Shown piece after piece: positions 46,749-53,920 of a DNA stretch of 64,000 nt (position 1 is the stretch's first letter; each line of letters starts with the position of its first letter). This DNA comes from Candidatus Aminicenantota bacterium (GTDB lineage Bacteria; Acidobacteriota; Aminicenantia; UBA2199). The stretch spans positions 1 to 64,000 of the forward strand of contig JAPKZK010000079.1 in the NCBI GenBank assembly GCA_026393835.1, given 5' to 3'. The translations under genes and the position numbers were made by a program. Under the pieces are notes generated by a model. That model was not told where the DNA came from. It did no database searches and saw only the letters and a program-made list of their open reading frames with translations.

Positions 46749-46835
46749 ATGAATGTTTTAAATACTGTAATTATAGCGCCGATGACAACAGTTTCGAGGG
46801 AAAAAATTGGCCTGTCCCGAATGCCGCTAAGATAA
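46749..46835 (+). pseudogene. MazF/PemK toxin remnant (amino end only)
   Basis: Starting one base after the antitoxin stop, a 28-codon frame reads MNVLNTVIIAPMTTVSREK and then unrelated residues before TAA. N-T-V-I-I-A-P-(M/L)-T-(T/S) is the first strand block of MazF-family toxins just after their substrate loop. The rest of the toxin is missing and dispersed repeats start at the stop codon. Confidence 0.7.
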
Positions 46836-47050
46836 GAAATTCGAAATCCGAAATCCGAAATTCGAAACAAATCCCAATGACCCAAAAAATAAATGACCGA
46901 AACAAAAAACAAAAACCATCGCCCCGGAGAGGATTTGCTTTTGTTTTAAATTTTGAGATTTTGAATTTTGAATTTGTTTGAAATAACGCGATTTCGTGCT
47001 TCGTGCTTCGGATTTATTATTACTTCGAACTTCGAATGTAGGCTTAACTT
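46833..47050. repeat. ATTCGAAATCCGAAAT-type dispersed repeat region
   Basis: GAAATTCGAAATCCGAAATC-like units, an A-rich middle, then ATTTTGAGATTTTGAATTTTG-like and TTCGTGCTTCGTGCTTCGG units. The two ends are roughly inverted. No gene is seen here. Confidence 0.75.
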
Positions 47051-47088
47051 AGTGACATTCTGGCCTGTCACTTTTCCCGGCCACCACT

Positions 47089-47341
47089 CGAAAGAGTTTC
47101 CCAACCACAAAAAACTCTTTCCCCACCGCTTAAAACTCTTTCCCATACGCTCAAAATTCTTTCCCAACTGCTTAAAAGAGTCTCCCATCCACACAAAACT
47201 CTTTCCCAACTACTTAAAAGAGTCTCCCATCCACACAAAACTCTTTCCCAACTACTTAAAAGAGTCTCCCATCCACACAAAACTCTTTCCCAACCGCTCA
47301 AAAGAGTCTCCCAACCACTTAAAAGAGTTTCCCCAGTGCGG
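47089..47341. repeat. Array of twelve 21-bp repeats (AAAAGAGTCTCCCA / AAAACTCTTTCCCA)
   Basis: Twelve units of 21 bp (the first ones with a one-base drift). Two unit types, AAAACTCTTTCCCAACTACTT and AAAAGAGTCTCCCATCCACAC, alternate to give a 42-bp higher-order repeat three times. The start AAAA and the TCCCA centre are constant. It lies between the toxin remnant and the AAA/DUF4143 gene and is unrelated in sequence to the arrays at 32.1 and 48.8 kb. Confidence 0.92.
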
Positions 47342-47344
47342 CCT

Positions 47345-47368
47345 GTAGGGGTTTGCTTCATCAAACCC
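47345..47368 (+). repeat. GTAGGG-type hairpin element
   Basis: GTAGGGGTTTGCTTCATC followed by AAACCC: GGGTTTG and CAAACCC pair across a six-base loop. Confidence 0.75.
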
Positions 47369-47382
47369 GACAGCCAGAGGGC

Positions 47383-47411
47383 TTTAGAATCGCTTAAAAA
47401 TATGGTAAAAT
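47383..47411 (+). promoter_or_regulatory. Promoter of the AAA/DUF4143 gene, leaderless
   Basis: TTTAGA, 17 bases, TAAAAT; the -10 box ends six bases before the ATG at 47,418, so transcription should start at the ATG. The -35 box is weak. Confidence 0.55.
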
Positions 47412-47417
47412 TGCTCC

Positions 47418-48713
47418 ATGAAAGAAATAATTAATACGATTTTGCTGGAATGGCAAAATCGAGAGCTCCCGGAAACAAAAGAAAGAGATACCATACTGGA
47501 TAATTATTTAAATACCGGCCATATCATTATCGTCAAAGGCTTTCGCCGAGTGGGGAAAACATTTCTCTTCTACCACCTGATCAAAAAACTTTTGAAAGAC
47601 CATTCTAAAAAGGAAGTCATCTATTTTAACTTTGAAGATGAACGAATTCCGCTGAAAACAGGGTTTTTAAGCGCATTACTCCCGGCAATCAAAGAATTCC
47701 ACGGGCAATCGCCGCGGTATCTTTTTCTCGATGAAATCCAGGCTATCCCGGATTGGAGCCGCTGGCTCAGGAGAATCCTGGATACGGAAAATATTAAGAT
47801 TTTCATCACCGGCTCTTCTTCGAAAATGTCCGAAAGGGAAATTCCCACGGAACTTCGCGGTAGATACCTGGGAATAGAATTACTCCCTTTATCCTTCGCG
47901 GAATTCCTGGACTTTAAAAACATACCGGCCCCTCCCGGCGACCTTAAAAACATCGACAAAGACGCATACTTGAACTATCTCCGGGAATACCTCGAAGACG
48001 GCGGCATGCCGGCGGTGGTCCTGGCTGAGAAAGGTTTAAAAAAGGAAATTATCTTAAACTATTTCAATACCCTCATCCGGAGAGATATCATTGAAAAATT
48101 TAAAATCAGGAATGAAGAGGTCTTGAAAGATTTATTAAAACTTCTTATGAACGCAACCCATTTTACCGGAACCCGGATTTTCAATAACCTGAAAAGCCTG
48201 GGCCATATTGTTGGAAAATCGACGGTTTTAAAATATATATCCTATATAAACGATTCATTTTTCATGGACGAACTGCTTGAATTTTCCCCCAAAGTAAAGA
48301 ACCAATTGCAGAGGGAAAGAAAGATTTATTTCATAGACAATGGTTTTATAGGATTGGCGAACTCCCGTCTCAATTTAAAAGAAGGCCGGTTCCTGGAGAA
48401 CTCGGTTTATTATCACCTCCGAAGGCGTTTCAAGAATGCGGATATCTACTACATGAGAGCGGAAAAATCGGAAGAGGTGGATTTTGTTTTAATCGACGAC
48501 GTGCAAGGAAAGAAAATGATCCAGGTATCTTACAGCCTCGAACTTGCCTCAACAAGAGAAAGAGAAATACGGGCGCTGGCGCTGATGGGAAAAAAACTTG
48601 GCCTCAACGAAGGGGATATTATTACTTTCGATTCGGAAGGACAGGAAGAAACCACCTGGGAGGAACATTCCATTAAAATAAATATCATCCCTGCCTGGAA
48701 GTTTTTCCTGTAA
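47418..48713 (+). CDS. AAA ATPase with DUF4143 domain
   Basis: A 431-residue protein: Walker A GFRRVGKTF (about residues 40-48), Walker B YLFLDEIQAIPDW, sensor FITGSSS, LRGRYLGIELLPLSFAEFLDF, then a winged-helix and DUF4143 part with EVDFVLIDD...MIQVSYSL, which resembles a degenerate PD-(D/E)XK core. This AAA_14/DUF4143 family is very common in Bacteroidota, archaea and metagenome genomes and has no agreed function; accessory-gene or defence links are often suspected. No Shine-Dalgarno sequence is present and the start looks leaderless. It sits between two different 21-bp arrays. Confidence 0.9.
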   Translation: MKEIINTILLEWQNRELPETKERDTILDNYLNTGHIIIVKGFRRVGKTFLFYHLIKKLLKDHSKKEVIYFNFEDERIPLKTGFLSALLPAIKEFHGQSPRYLFLDEIQAIPDWSRWLRRILDTENIKIFITGSSSKMSEREIPTELRGRYLGIELLPLSFAEFLDFKNIPAPPGDLKNIDKDAYLNYLREYLEDGGMPAVVLAEKGLKKEIILNYFNTLIRRDIIEKFKIRNEEVLKDLLKLLMNATHFTGTRIFNNLKSLGHIVGKSTVLKYISYINDSFFMDELLEFSPKVKNQLQRERKIYFIDNGFIGLANSRLNLKEGRFLENSVYYHLRRRFKNADIYYMRAEKSEEVDFVLIDDVQGKKMIQVSYSLELASTREREIRALALMGKKLGLNEGDIITFDSEGQEETTWEEHSIKINIIPAWKFFL

Positions 48714-48771
48714 TAAGTAATCCGCACTCCTATTTTAAGAGTGATAGAATATTTCCCGTACCTCGGGGGCC

Positions 48772-49110
48772 GATGTCGGCATCTCAATTGAGAATTTTCG
48801 CAAAACTGATGTCGATTTTAGCGTCCATTGTGAGGATTTCCTCCCAACGGTTGCCGACGGCGGCAAAATTTTGTGGGTGTCCAATAAACGGGCGCCGACG
48901 TCCGCCAAATTTTTGCCGACGTCCGCCAAACCGATGCCGATTTCGGCCAATCGGATGTCGATGGCGGCAAAATTTTGAGGATGTCCACCAAAAGGACTGC
49001 CGATTTCCGCCAAACTTTTGCCGATTGAGGCAAAATTTTGTGGATGCGCTCAAAACAGGTGCCGATTTCGACATCATGGTTGGGGATTTTCGCATCTCGA
49101 TTGAGAGTTT
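48772..49110. repeat. Array of about sixteen 21-bp-period repeats (GCCGACGTCCGCCAAA type)
   Basis: Degenerate units of 21 bp with the theme (TGCCGA)-(TTTC/CGTC)-CGCCAAA run throughout; the best pair is two successive CCGACGTCCGCCAAA units at about 48,893-48,935. GCATCTC(A/G)ATTGAGA starts and ends the block as a direct repeat. All three frames stay largely open because 21 bases make seven codons. No gene is seen in 48,714-48,771. Confidence 0.88.
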
Positions 49111-49261
49111 TGGCTTTTTGTTTGAAAAAAAGGGAAACTGTCATAAGACGTACTTACCGGTTGGTCTTGTTGTATTCTTCAGTCAATACCTGGATCAAAT
49201 CTCCTTCGGTAAAACCGCCATTCTTTTTGAAATAGGGGAAAAAATTGGCCTGCCCCTTATT

Positions 49262-49420
49262 CCCTCCTCTCTTCCACGCAAGGTGGAACCGCTTCCGGTC
49301 GTTTCTTTATCAATTGGAGATGCTATCGCCTCTTCTTATCGGATCGATGTTTGATAATAAGGAGGGGTGTTTTTTATTGGCAGCCTGGGATAGGGATTTG
49401 TAGGGCAGGCGAAAAATGAA
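49262..49420 (+). pseudogene. Relic of a second copy of the LRR protein's C-terminal part
   Basis: Two pieces match the LRR gene's end. 49,283-49,320 (GGTGGAACCGCTTCCGG and CTTTATCAATTGG) matches 45,625-45,662, and 49,366-49,403 (TTTTATTGGCAGCC and GGGATTTGT) matches 46,228-46,262. The roughly 600 bases between them in the LRR gene are deleted here to under 50. No reading frame survives. The bases 49,111-49,261 hold a shared AAAAAATTGGCCTG stretch (also at 46,800) and nothing else I recognise. Confidence 0.75.
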
Positions 49421-49421
49421 T

Positions 49422-51563
49422 TTAAAATTGGTCAGGATATGATTGGGTCAGTTTCTTAATGAAAATTTCATTTCTTCTTTTGGCTCTTTCCAAAAGAGTT
49501 GAGTATTTAAGGACCTCAGTATATAATGAACCGTCGTTGCGCCCAAATTTGCCTACTATCGCCTTACTGGGACGGAAAACATAATCCAGGTGGTAAGAGT
49601 GCACAAAATCGGAATCATGGTCACGAACATCGTCGGCAGCTATCTTTTCGCCGATTAAGTACCCATAGAATGTGTGAAAACGATATTCAGGCTTAGACAA
49701 ATTCAGTATCAACGAAGCATACCTGTTTATTTGATTCAAATATTCAGAGATATTTACGTCTGGGTTTTTGAATTCAATTATTATGCATTTGTTTTCGCCT
49801 GGAAACAGTAAAATATCGGGCCGTTTTAAAAGCCTATCTTCTCCTAAAGAAGTCCGATAGAGTTCTTCCTCAGGCGTAAGCGATTCTTTTATAATCGCTT
49901 TCCCATCAATTTTAATATCACTAAGACGGGCATCGGAAGTTCCCTTAAAGTAAATGAAATCTTCATTTATCAACCAAAGGTCACTGTTTTCCGGATTACT
50001 CGAACTTTGTTGGAAAATCAGGTTATGGAGCAAGCGTTCATCAATATTCCTGGGATTGCTATCCTGGATTTTTAGTTGCCTGGCTAAGATTTTGTCGAAT
50101 ATATCCAGTATTAACTTGCGCCGGGCAATATAGTGGGTTAAGGCGGTCCTGTTTTGAAGGGGTATCTCCGTTACCAGTTCCGCGACGATGTCGGCAAAGG
50201 ACTTATCGTAATTTTTAGAACCAGGCTCTAATACATCCAGTCGGTCCATTTGCATCTTAATCTTTGCGTCTATTCTTGCCACTGATTTTGCATCAGCCGT
50301 ATATACCTTCTCAAGAATCTTCTCTTCCGTATCATTTAAATTAATGCGAGAAGAGTCTATGGTCTGCTTATTCAAAAGAAACATCTTTTTGAGCTTTTCT
50401 AACTCCAGGATGTGCTCGTCTCTTTTATTCCGTATCTCATCATACATGGACAAAATTTTCGAGTTTGCCTGTTCTGTAAGGTCATCTAACAAAATATCTT
50501 CATCACTAAAAAGCGATTGGGAATCCTTTCGGCTTTTTTTTAAATCCTCGCCTGTCGGAATATTTAAGTCACCCCTCGTATCACTATCTTTTTCATCGAG
50601 ATACTTCCCTGAAATGATAAACAAATACCGCATGTCATTTATTTTTTCTTTTGGGGACAAGCAGTCCAATTGAATCCTTGTGTCATCAATAACTTCTTCT
50701 TTACTGGTCAACCTTACCTCATTCTCTGACAGCGTCAATGAGTTAATCTTAAACGCTTTAAAATGGAATATTTCTTTTTTATCTGCCAGGTGCTCAATAG
50801 TTTTTCCATCAGCAGACAATTTGGCGTAAGGAATGGCAATGTTTTCTTGCTTGTCAATTTCCGGAACATCTTCAGGTTTAATGCGTATTGTTTTATCCAA
50901 CTTGTCATTAATATACTGTTCCAGGGTAATGCTCGGCATTTTTTCTCTATGAACACAGAAATACAACACGTAATGAGAGAGCAATGCTTCTCTTAATGAT
51001 TCCAGGTTTAACCTGTCGTAAAAAACCTGGTCTTTCGGTAATAAAAGTTTTTTTAGTGTTAATATTGTCTTTGTTTTTTGGGGTTCAATATCCGTGGTGT
51101 CAAGATGTTGAATGATTGCATTCTCTTTTAAATATGAATCTGCCTTTGATAATATAAAATGTCGCCGCTTTGTACCTGGACCACTCCGATAGATGCTGAT
51201 ATATTCACTGGTATCGAAAAAATGAAGTAGCTGCAATCTTCCTGACCCCCTGCTATTGGGAGTCTTTGTATTGTCATTAAGTCTTTTAAAGCGATCATAG
51301 TTGTCATCATCAAAGCCAATACCTGTATCTTCAAAAACAATCTTATTAAAATCAAAGACATCCGGCATAAGTGCTTTCGTATGATACAGTTGTACTGTAA
51401 TGTTCTTGGCCTCATCTTCCGGTGAAACGGACGGGAAAGATTCCAGTGCATTGGTGAATGCCTCAAAAATAGGCTGCCGACTATTATCCGATTTTCTAAT
51501 GCTGCGGAGAACACCTGGATAATAAATATCAACACCCTTCACATATTCATTTTTCTGCATCAT
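49422..51563 (-). CDS. GHKL ATPase fused to a PD-(D/E)XK nuclease, candidate defence protein
   Basis: A 713-residue protein. The N-terminus is a GHKL ATP-binding domain: N-box PIFEAFTNALESF (E34, N38), VFEDTGIGFDDDNYDRF (the DxGxG motif) and SRGSGRLQLLHFF (G2 loop). The middle is charged, with a helical stretch around 380-470. The C-terminal part has RPDILLFPGENKCIIIEFKNP, the D...E-x-K core of a PD-(D/E)XK nuclease. An ATP-switched nuclease acting on DNA is the natural reading. GGGAG precedes the ATG. It is a single gene in a decayed accessory island. I cannot place it in a named defence family. Confidence 0.85.
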   Translation of the reverse strand: MMQKNEYVKGVDIYYPGVLRSIRKSDNSRQPIFEAFTNALESFPSVSPEDEAKNITVQLYHTKALMPDVFDFNKIVFEDTGIGFDDDNYDRFKRLNDNTKTPNSRGSGRLQLLHFFDTSEYISIYRSGPGTKRRHFILSKADSYLKENAIIQHLDTTDIEPQKTKTILTLKKLLLPKDQVFYDRLNLESLREALLSHYVLYFCVHREKMPSITLEQYINDKLDKTIRIKPEDVPEIDKQENIAIPYAKLSADGKTIEHLADKKEIFHFKAFKINSLTLSENEVRLTSKEEVIDDTRIQLDCLSPKEKINDMRYLFIISGKYLDEKDSDTRGDLNIPTGEDLKKSRKDSQSLFSDEDILLDDLTEQANSKILSMYDEIRNKRDEHILELEKLKKMFLLNKQTIDSSRINLNDTEEKILEKVYTADAKSVARIDAKIKMQMDRLDVLEPGSKNYDKSFADIVAELVTEIPLQNRTALTHYIARRKLILDIFDKILARQLKIQDSNPRNIDERLLHNLIFQQSSSNPENSDLWLINEDFIYFKGTSDARLSDIKIDGKAIIKESLTPEEELYRTSLGEDRLLKRPDILLFPGENKCIIIEFKNPDVNISEYLNQINRYASLILNLSKPEYRFHTFYGYLIGEKIAADDVRDHDSDFVHSYHLDYVFRPSKAIVGKFGRNDGSLYTEVLKYSTLLERAKRRNEIFIKKLTQSYPDQF

Positions 51564-51806
51564 ACCACTCCCAAATATTTTTGGACCTGTTTTTTGGCCA
51601 ACAGAACGATGGGCAATTATGGCCAGCTATTTTTTTATCTTTCTTTTTCATGGGGACGTCCTTCTCTGCCCAATACAGACATGCAGATATTTCCTGCAAT
51701 TATACACAGGCTCAGGCTGACGGAAAGCAAAATAACGCTTACACATGATGGGATTATAAAGGATGATTGCGAAAATTGCAATAGACGGTTAGGAAATATT
51801 TTCAAC

Positions 51807-52019
51807 TTACCTGTCCACGGTGACATCTTCACGCTTTCCTTTGTAAAATTCATATAATAATGCCCGGCACTCCCCGGGGTTCTCAATGTTATCCACCACC
51901 AATAAAAACGTCTCCTGCGTTTGCCACAGCCCGGCCATTATTTTCTTAAACCGCTGATCGATCGTTTCCTTTTCACCCGGCTGGATGAACTGCGAATCAT
52001 CGCCGCCCAGGGCCTTCAC
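51807..52019 (-). pseudogene. NB-ARC (STAND) ATPase fragment
   Basis: Seventy residues, MKALGGDDSQFIQPGEKETI...IMAGLWQTQETFLLVVDNIEN, fit the stretch leading into the Walker B of NB-ARC ATPases (FLLVVDNIEN). The frame continues upstream to a stop (IDWISSFRESLVKALGG), and no P-loop is present, so it is a relic. A second short piece on the same strand (about 52,176-52,252, NALLGAGFDPKKRNIGNYLL, stop) may be the end of another lost gene. I see no gene in 51,564-51,806. Confidence 0.5.
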
Positions 52020-52252
52020 CAGCGATTCTCTGAAAGAGGAAATCCAATCGATCTAGGCGGCGTATTGGATTATTGTGACGGGATGGACCACTCGATGGAA
52101 TGTCTGAACCACAGATACAGCGGATGACGTCGCGTAAATGTGGCTCTTCTTTTCATTCGGGGGCGATTAGGGGACATTCAAGTAATCCTCCAGCAGGTAG
52201 TTGCCGATATTTCGTTTTTTGGGGTCGAACCCGGCGCCCAATAGGGCGTTGC

Positions 52253-52405
52253 AAATTAAAAATTAAAAATGAAAAACTAAAAATTAAAAATGGAAGATGT
52301 GTCCTTCGGACAGGGCTATTAACGCCTTCGGCGTTTTAAAAACAGCCCGAAGGGCCCCGTTTCAGTTTTTCGTTTTTCATTTTTTATTTTTACTTTTTAA
52401 TTTTC
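52253..52405. mobile_element. MITE-like element with AT-rich inverted ends and TTCG hairpins
   Basis: AAATTAAAAATTAAAAATG at one end and CATTTTTTATTTTTACTTTT at the other are near reverse complements. Between them are GTCC-TTCG-GAC (52,301-52,311) and AACGCC-TTCG-GCGTT (52,321-52,335), inside an AGGGCT/AGCCC stem. It carries no gene and its end supplies the last codons of the neighbouring minus-strand ATPase. Mobility itself is inferred from the structure. Confidence 0.6.
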
Positions 52406-53537
52406 CCATCTTTTCCGCTATAAGATAGTTAAAAGAATCCCGTACCTCTTTGTTGGGATAGGATAAATAATAGGTTTCCTCCCTATCTTCAATGGTGATT
52501 CTTTTGATGGTGAGGTAACCGGTTTGAAAAAGCAGCGCCGCAATGTCTATGTTTTCGATGTCATAACTGTCGAAGATGTAATTGTTTACCGTCAAATTCT
52601 CGAATTCCCTTATTTCACTTTTATTACGCCTGATTAATTGGATTAAAAAAGTGGGGGTCCCGGAGGTGAACCAAAAATTTCTAAAACGTCTCTCTGTGAA
52701 TAAATTCAATATGGAGAAGGGGTTATAAACAAAATTTTCCCCATCCCAGGAGTAGCCATTGTACCAATGCTTGATCTCATTTGCCGATTGTTTTTTGTTC
52801 ATCCCCGCTTCATCGGCCAACTGCGCAAGATAAGGTTCAAAATAATGCATCAATTCCGCTTCCGTATATCCCAAAAGCACGGCGAATTGTTGGGACAGCG
52901 TAATGTCGCGTAAGTTATTGAGGTCGGAGAAAATGGATACCCTGGAGAACTTCGATACACCCGTAATAAATACAAACCGAAGGAAAGCATCCGATCCTTT
53001 TATAACGCCAAAGAAGTTCTTTAAGACCTTACGGATATTTTTGGCTGTTTCGATTTTACCAGCTTCCAAAAATTCGGTAATGGGTTTATCGTATTCATCC
53101 ACCAGGATGACCACCCTGCCCAGGGAAGATAATTTCTCGATTAATTCTACGAAACTTTCTTTATAGGTTTTCTTTTCATCCAGGGTTACGTCATAGGATA
53201 CCGCTGTTTTATGGAGAAATTGTTTAAGGGATTCTTTCAGTTTCGTAGGGGTTTCAAAGTCCATTTTTGAAAGATCGATATGGATGACCGGGTATTTGGT
53301 CCATTCGATTTTGTCATAGATCCAGAGCCCTTTAAAAAGTTCCTTATTACCGGAGAAAATTTCTGCAAGGGTAGAGATCAGCAGGGATTTTCCAAAACGG
53401 CGCGGCCGGGATAGGAAATAGTATCTTCCACCCGTGGCAAAAAGATCGTGGATTTGTTTGGTTTTATCCACGTAAATATAATCCTGGTGGATAAAATCAC
53501 GAAACGTCTGGATGCTCAGCGGTAAATTTTTCATCAT
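52377..53537 (-). CDS. AAA-ATPase-like protein, C-terminal nuclease domain lost
   Basis: A 386-residue protein with the start LPLSIQTFRDFIHQDYIYVDKT, Walker A SRPRRFGKSLL and Walker B VVILVDEYDKPI of the AAA-ATPase-like/DUF1703 family. Full-length members are usually about 500 or more residues and end in a PD-(D/E)XK domain. Here the protein stops after YLIAEKMGKLKSKNKK, whose last nine residues are encoded by the end of the AT-rich MITE-like element, so the nuclease part is missing. The promoter is near-perfect and leaderless (53,544-53,572). The function of the family is unknown; it is typical of accessory DNA. Confidence 0.85.
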   Translation of the reverse strand: MMKNLPLSIQTFRDFIHQDYIYVDKTKQIHDLFATGGRYYFLSRPRRFGKSLLISTLAEIFSGNKELFKGLWIYDKIEWTKYPVIHIDLSKMDFETPTKLKESLKQFLHKTAVSYDVTLDEKKTYKESFVELIEKLSSLGRVVILVDEYDKPITEFLEAGKIETAKNIRKVLKNFFGVIKGSDAFLRFVFITGVSKFSRVSIFSDLNNLRDITLSQQFAVLLGYTEAELMHYFEPYLAQLADEAGMNKKQSANEIKHWYNGYSWDGENFVYNPFSILNLFTERRFRNFWFTSGTPTFLIQLIRRNKSEIREFENLTVNNYIFDSYDIENIDIAALLFQTGYLTIKRITIEDREETYYLSYPNKEVRDSFNYLIAEKMGKLKSKNKK

Positions 53538-53543
53538 GGTAAG

Positions 53544-53572
53544 ATTATAACATTAGCGCCGTTTTTTATCAA
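53544..53572 (-). promoter_or_regulatory. Promoter of the truncated AAA gene, leaderless
   Basis: On the minus strand TTGATA, 17 bases ending in TGT, then TATAAT, six bases, then ATG (53,537). Thus it has -35, extended -10 and optimal spacing. Transcription should begin at the A of the ATG. Confidence 0.8.
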
Positions 53573-53599
53573 CAAGGCGATTGTGAACATGCAAATAAT

Positions 53600-53835
53600 T
53601 ACTCCTCATTCCTGTTCATTCGCGTAATTCGTGGGCTTGTTTTTTCCAGGGGCTTGAAAAAAATTTCCCACTGGGTATAACCAAATTTGCCACGGACTTT
53701 CACGGACAAACACGGACGGGGAAAGAAGAAGCGGCTATTTTTTTTGTTTTCATTTTTTTAGTCAGTGTTCGTCCGTGTTCGTCCGTGGCTCGTTTTTCTC
53801 AGGGACTTGAAAAAAATTTCCCACCGTGTATAATT
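53600..53835. repeat. Dispersed TTCGTCCGTG repeats and a direct repeat
   Basis: GGGCTTGAAAAAAATTTCCC (about 53,649) and GGGACTTGAAAAAAATTTCC (about 53,801) are direct repeats, each followed by GTGTATAA or GGGTATAA. Between them are CACGGAC and GTTCGTCCGTGTTCGTCCG units in inverted orders, as at 24,900. No gene is seen. Confidence 0.75.
53807..53834 (+). promoter_or_regulatory. Promoter of the leader ORF/alpha-2-macroglobulin/PBP1C unit
   Basis: TTGAAA, 16 bases, TATAAT, at the end of a dispersed repeat copy. The ATG of a 25-codon leader ORF lies nine bases on. Confidence 0.7.
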
Positions 53836-53842
53836 TTCTTCT

Positions 53843-53920
53843 ATGAAATACGAAAATAAAATTAAACAAAATACCTTTGTGCCTTGCGTACCTCGCAGGT
53901 ACAAAAAGGGGGTCTTATGA
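53843..53920 (+). CDS. Possible 25-residue leader peptide
   Basis: ATG at 53,843 opens a 25-codon frame (MKYENKIKQNTFVPC...RYKKGVL) whose TGA overlaps the ATG of the next gene as ATGA. It would be read from a nearly leaderless message. GTACCTCGCAGGTAC (53,888-53,902) inside it is a perfect inverted repeat. The overlap suggests translational coupling, but short open frames also occur by chance. Confidence 0.4.
   Translation: MKYENKIKQNTFVPCVPRRYKKGVL

Noticed and set aside
47089..47341. CRISPR array
   Set aside because: Units are contiguous 21-mers of two alternating types without unique spacers, and no cas gene is present.
46946..47364. Heptad-repeat proteins on either strand of the second 21-bp array
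   Set aside because: Regular heptads such as GWETLLS follow from the DNA period. The only ATG with context comes from a dispersed hairpin element. Kept as a question in the findings, not as genes.
51594..51886. Open frames on both strands upstream of the GHKL-nuclease gene, one with a hydrophobic stretch
   Set aside because: No ribosome site, no family resemblance and overlap with relic sequence.
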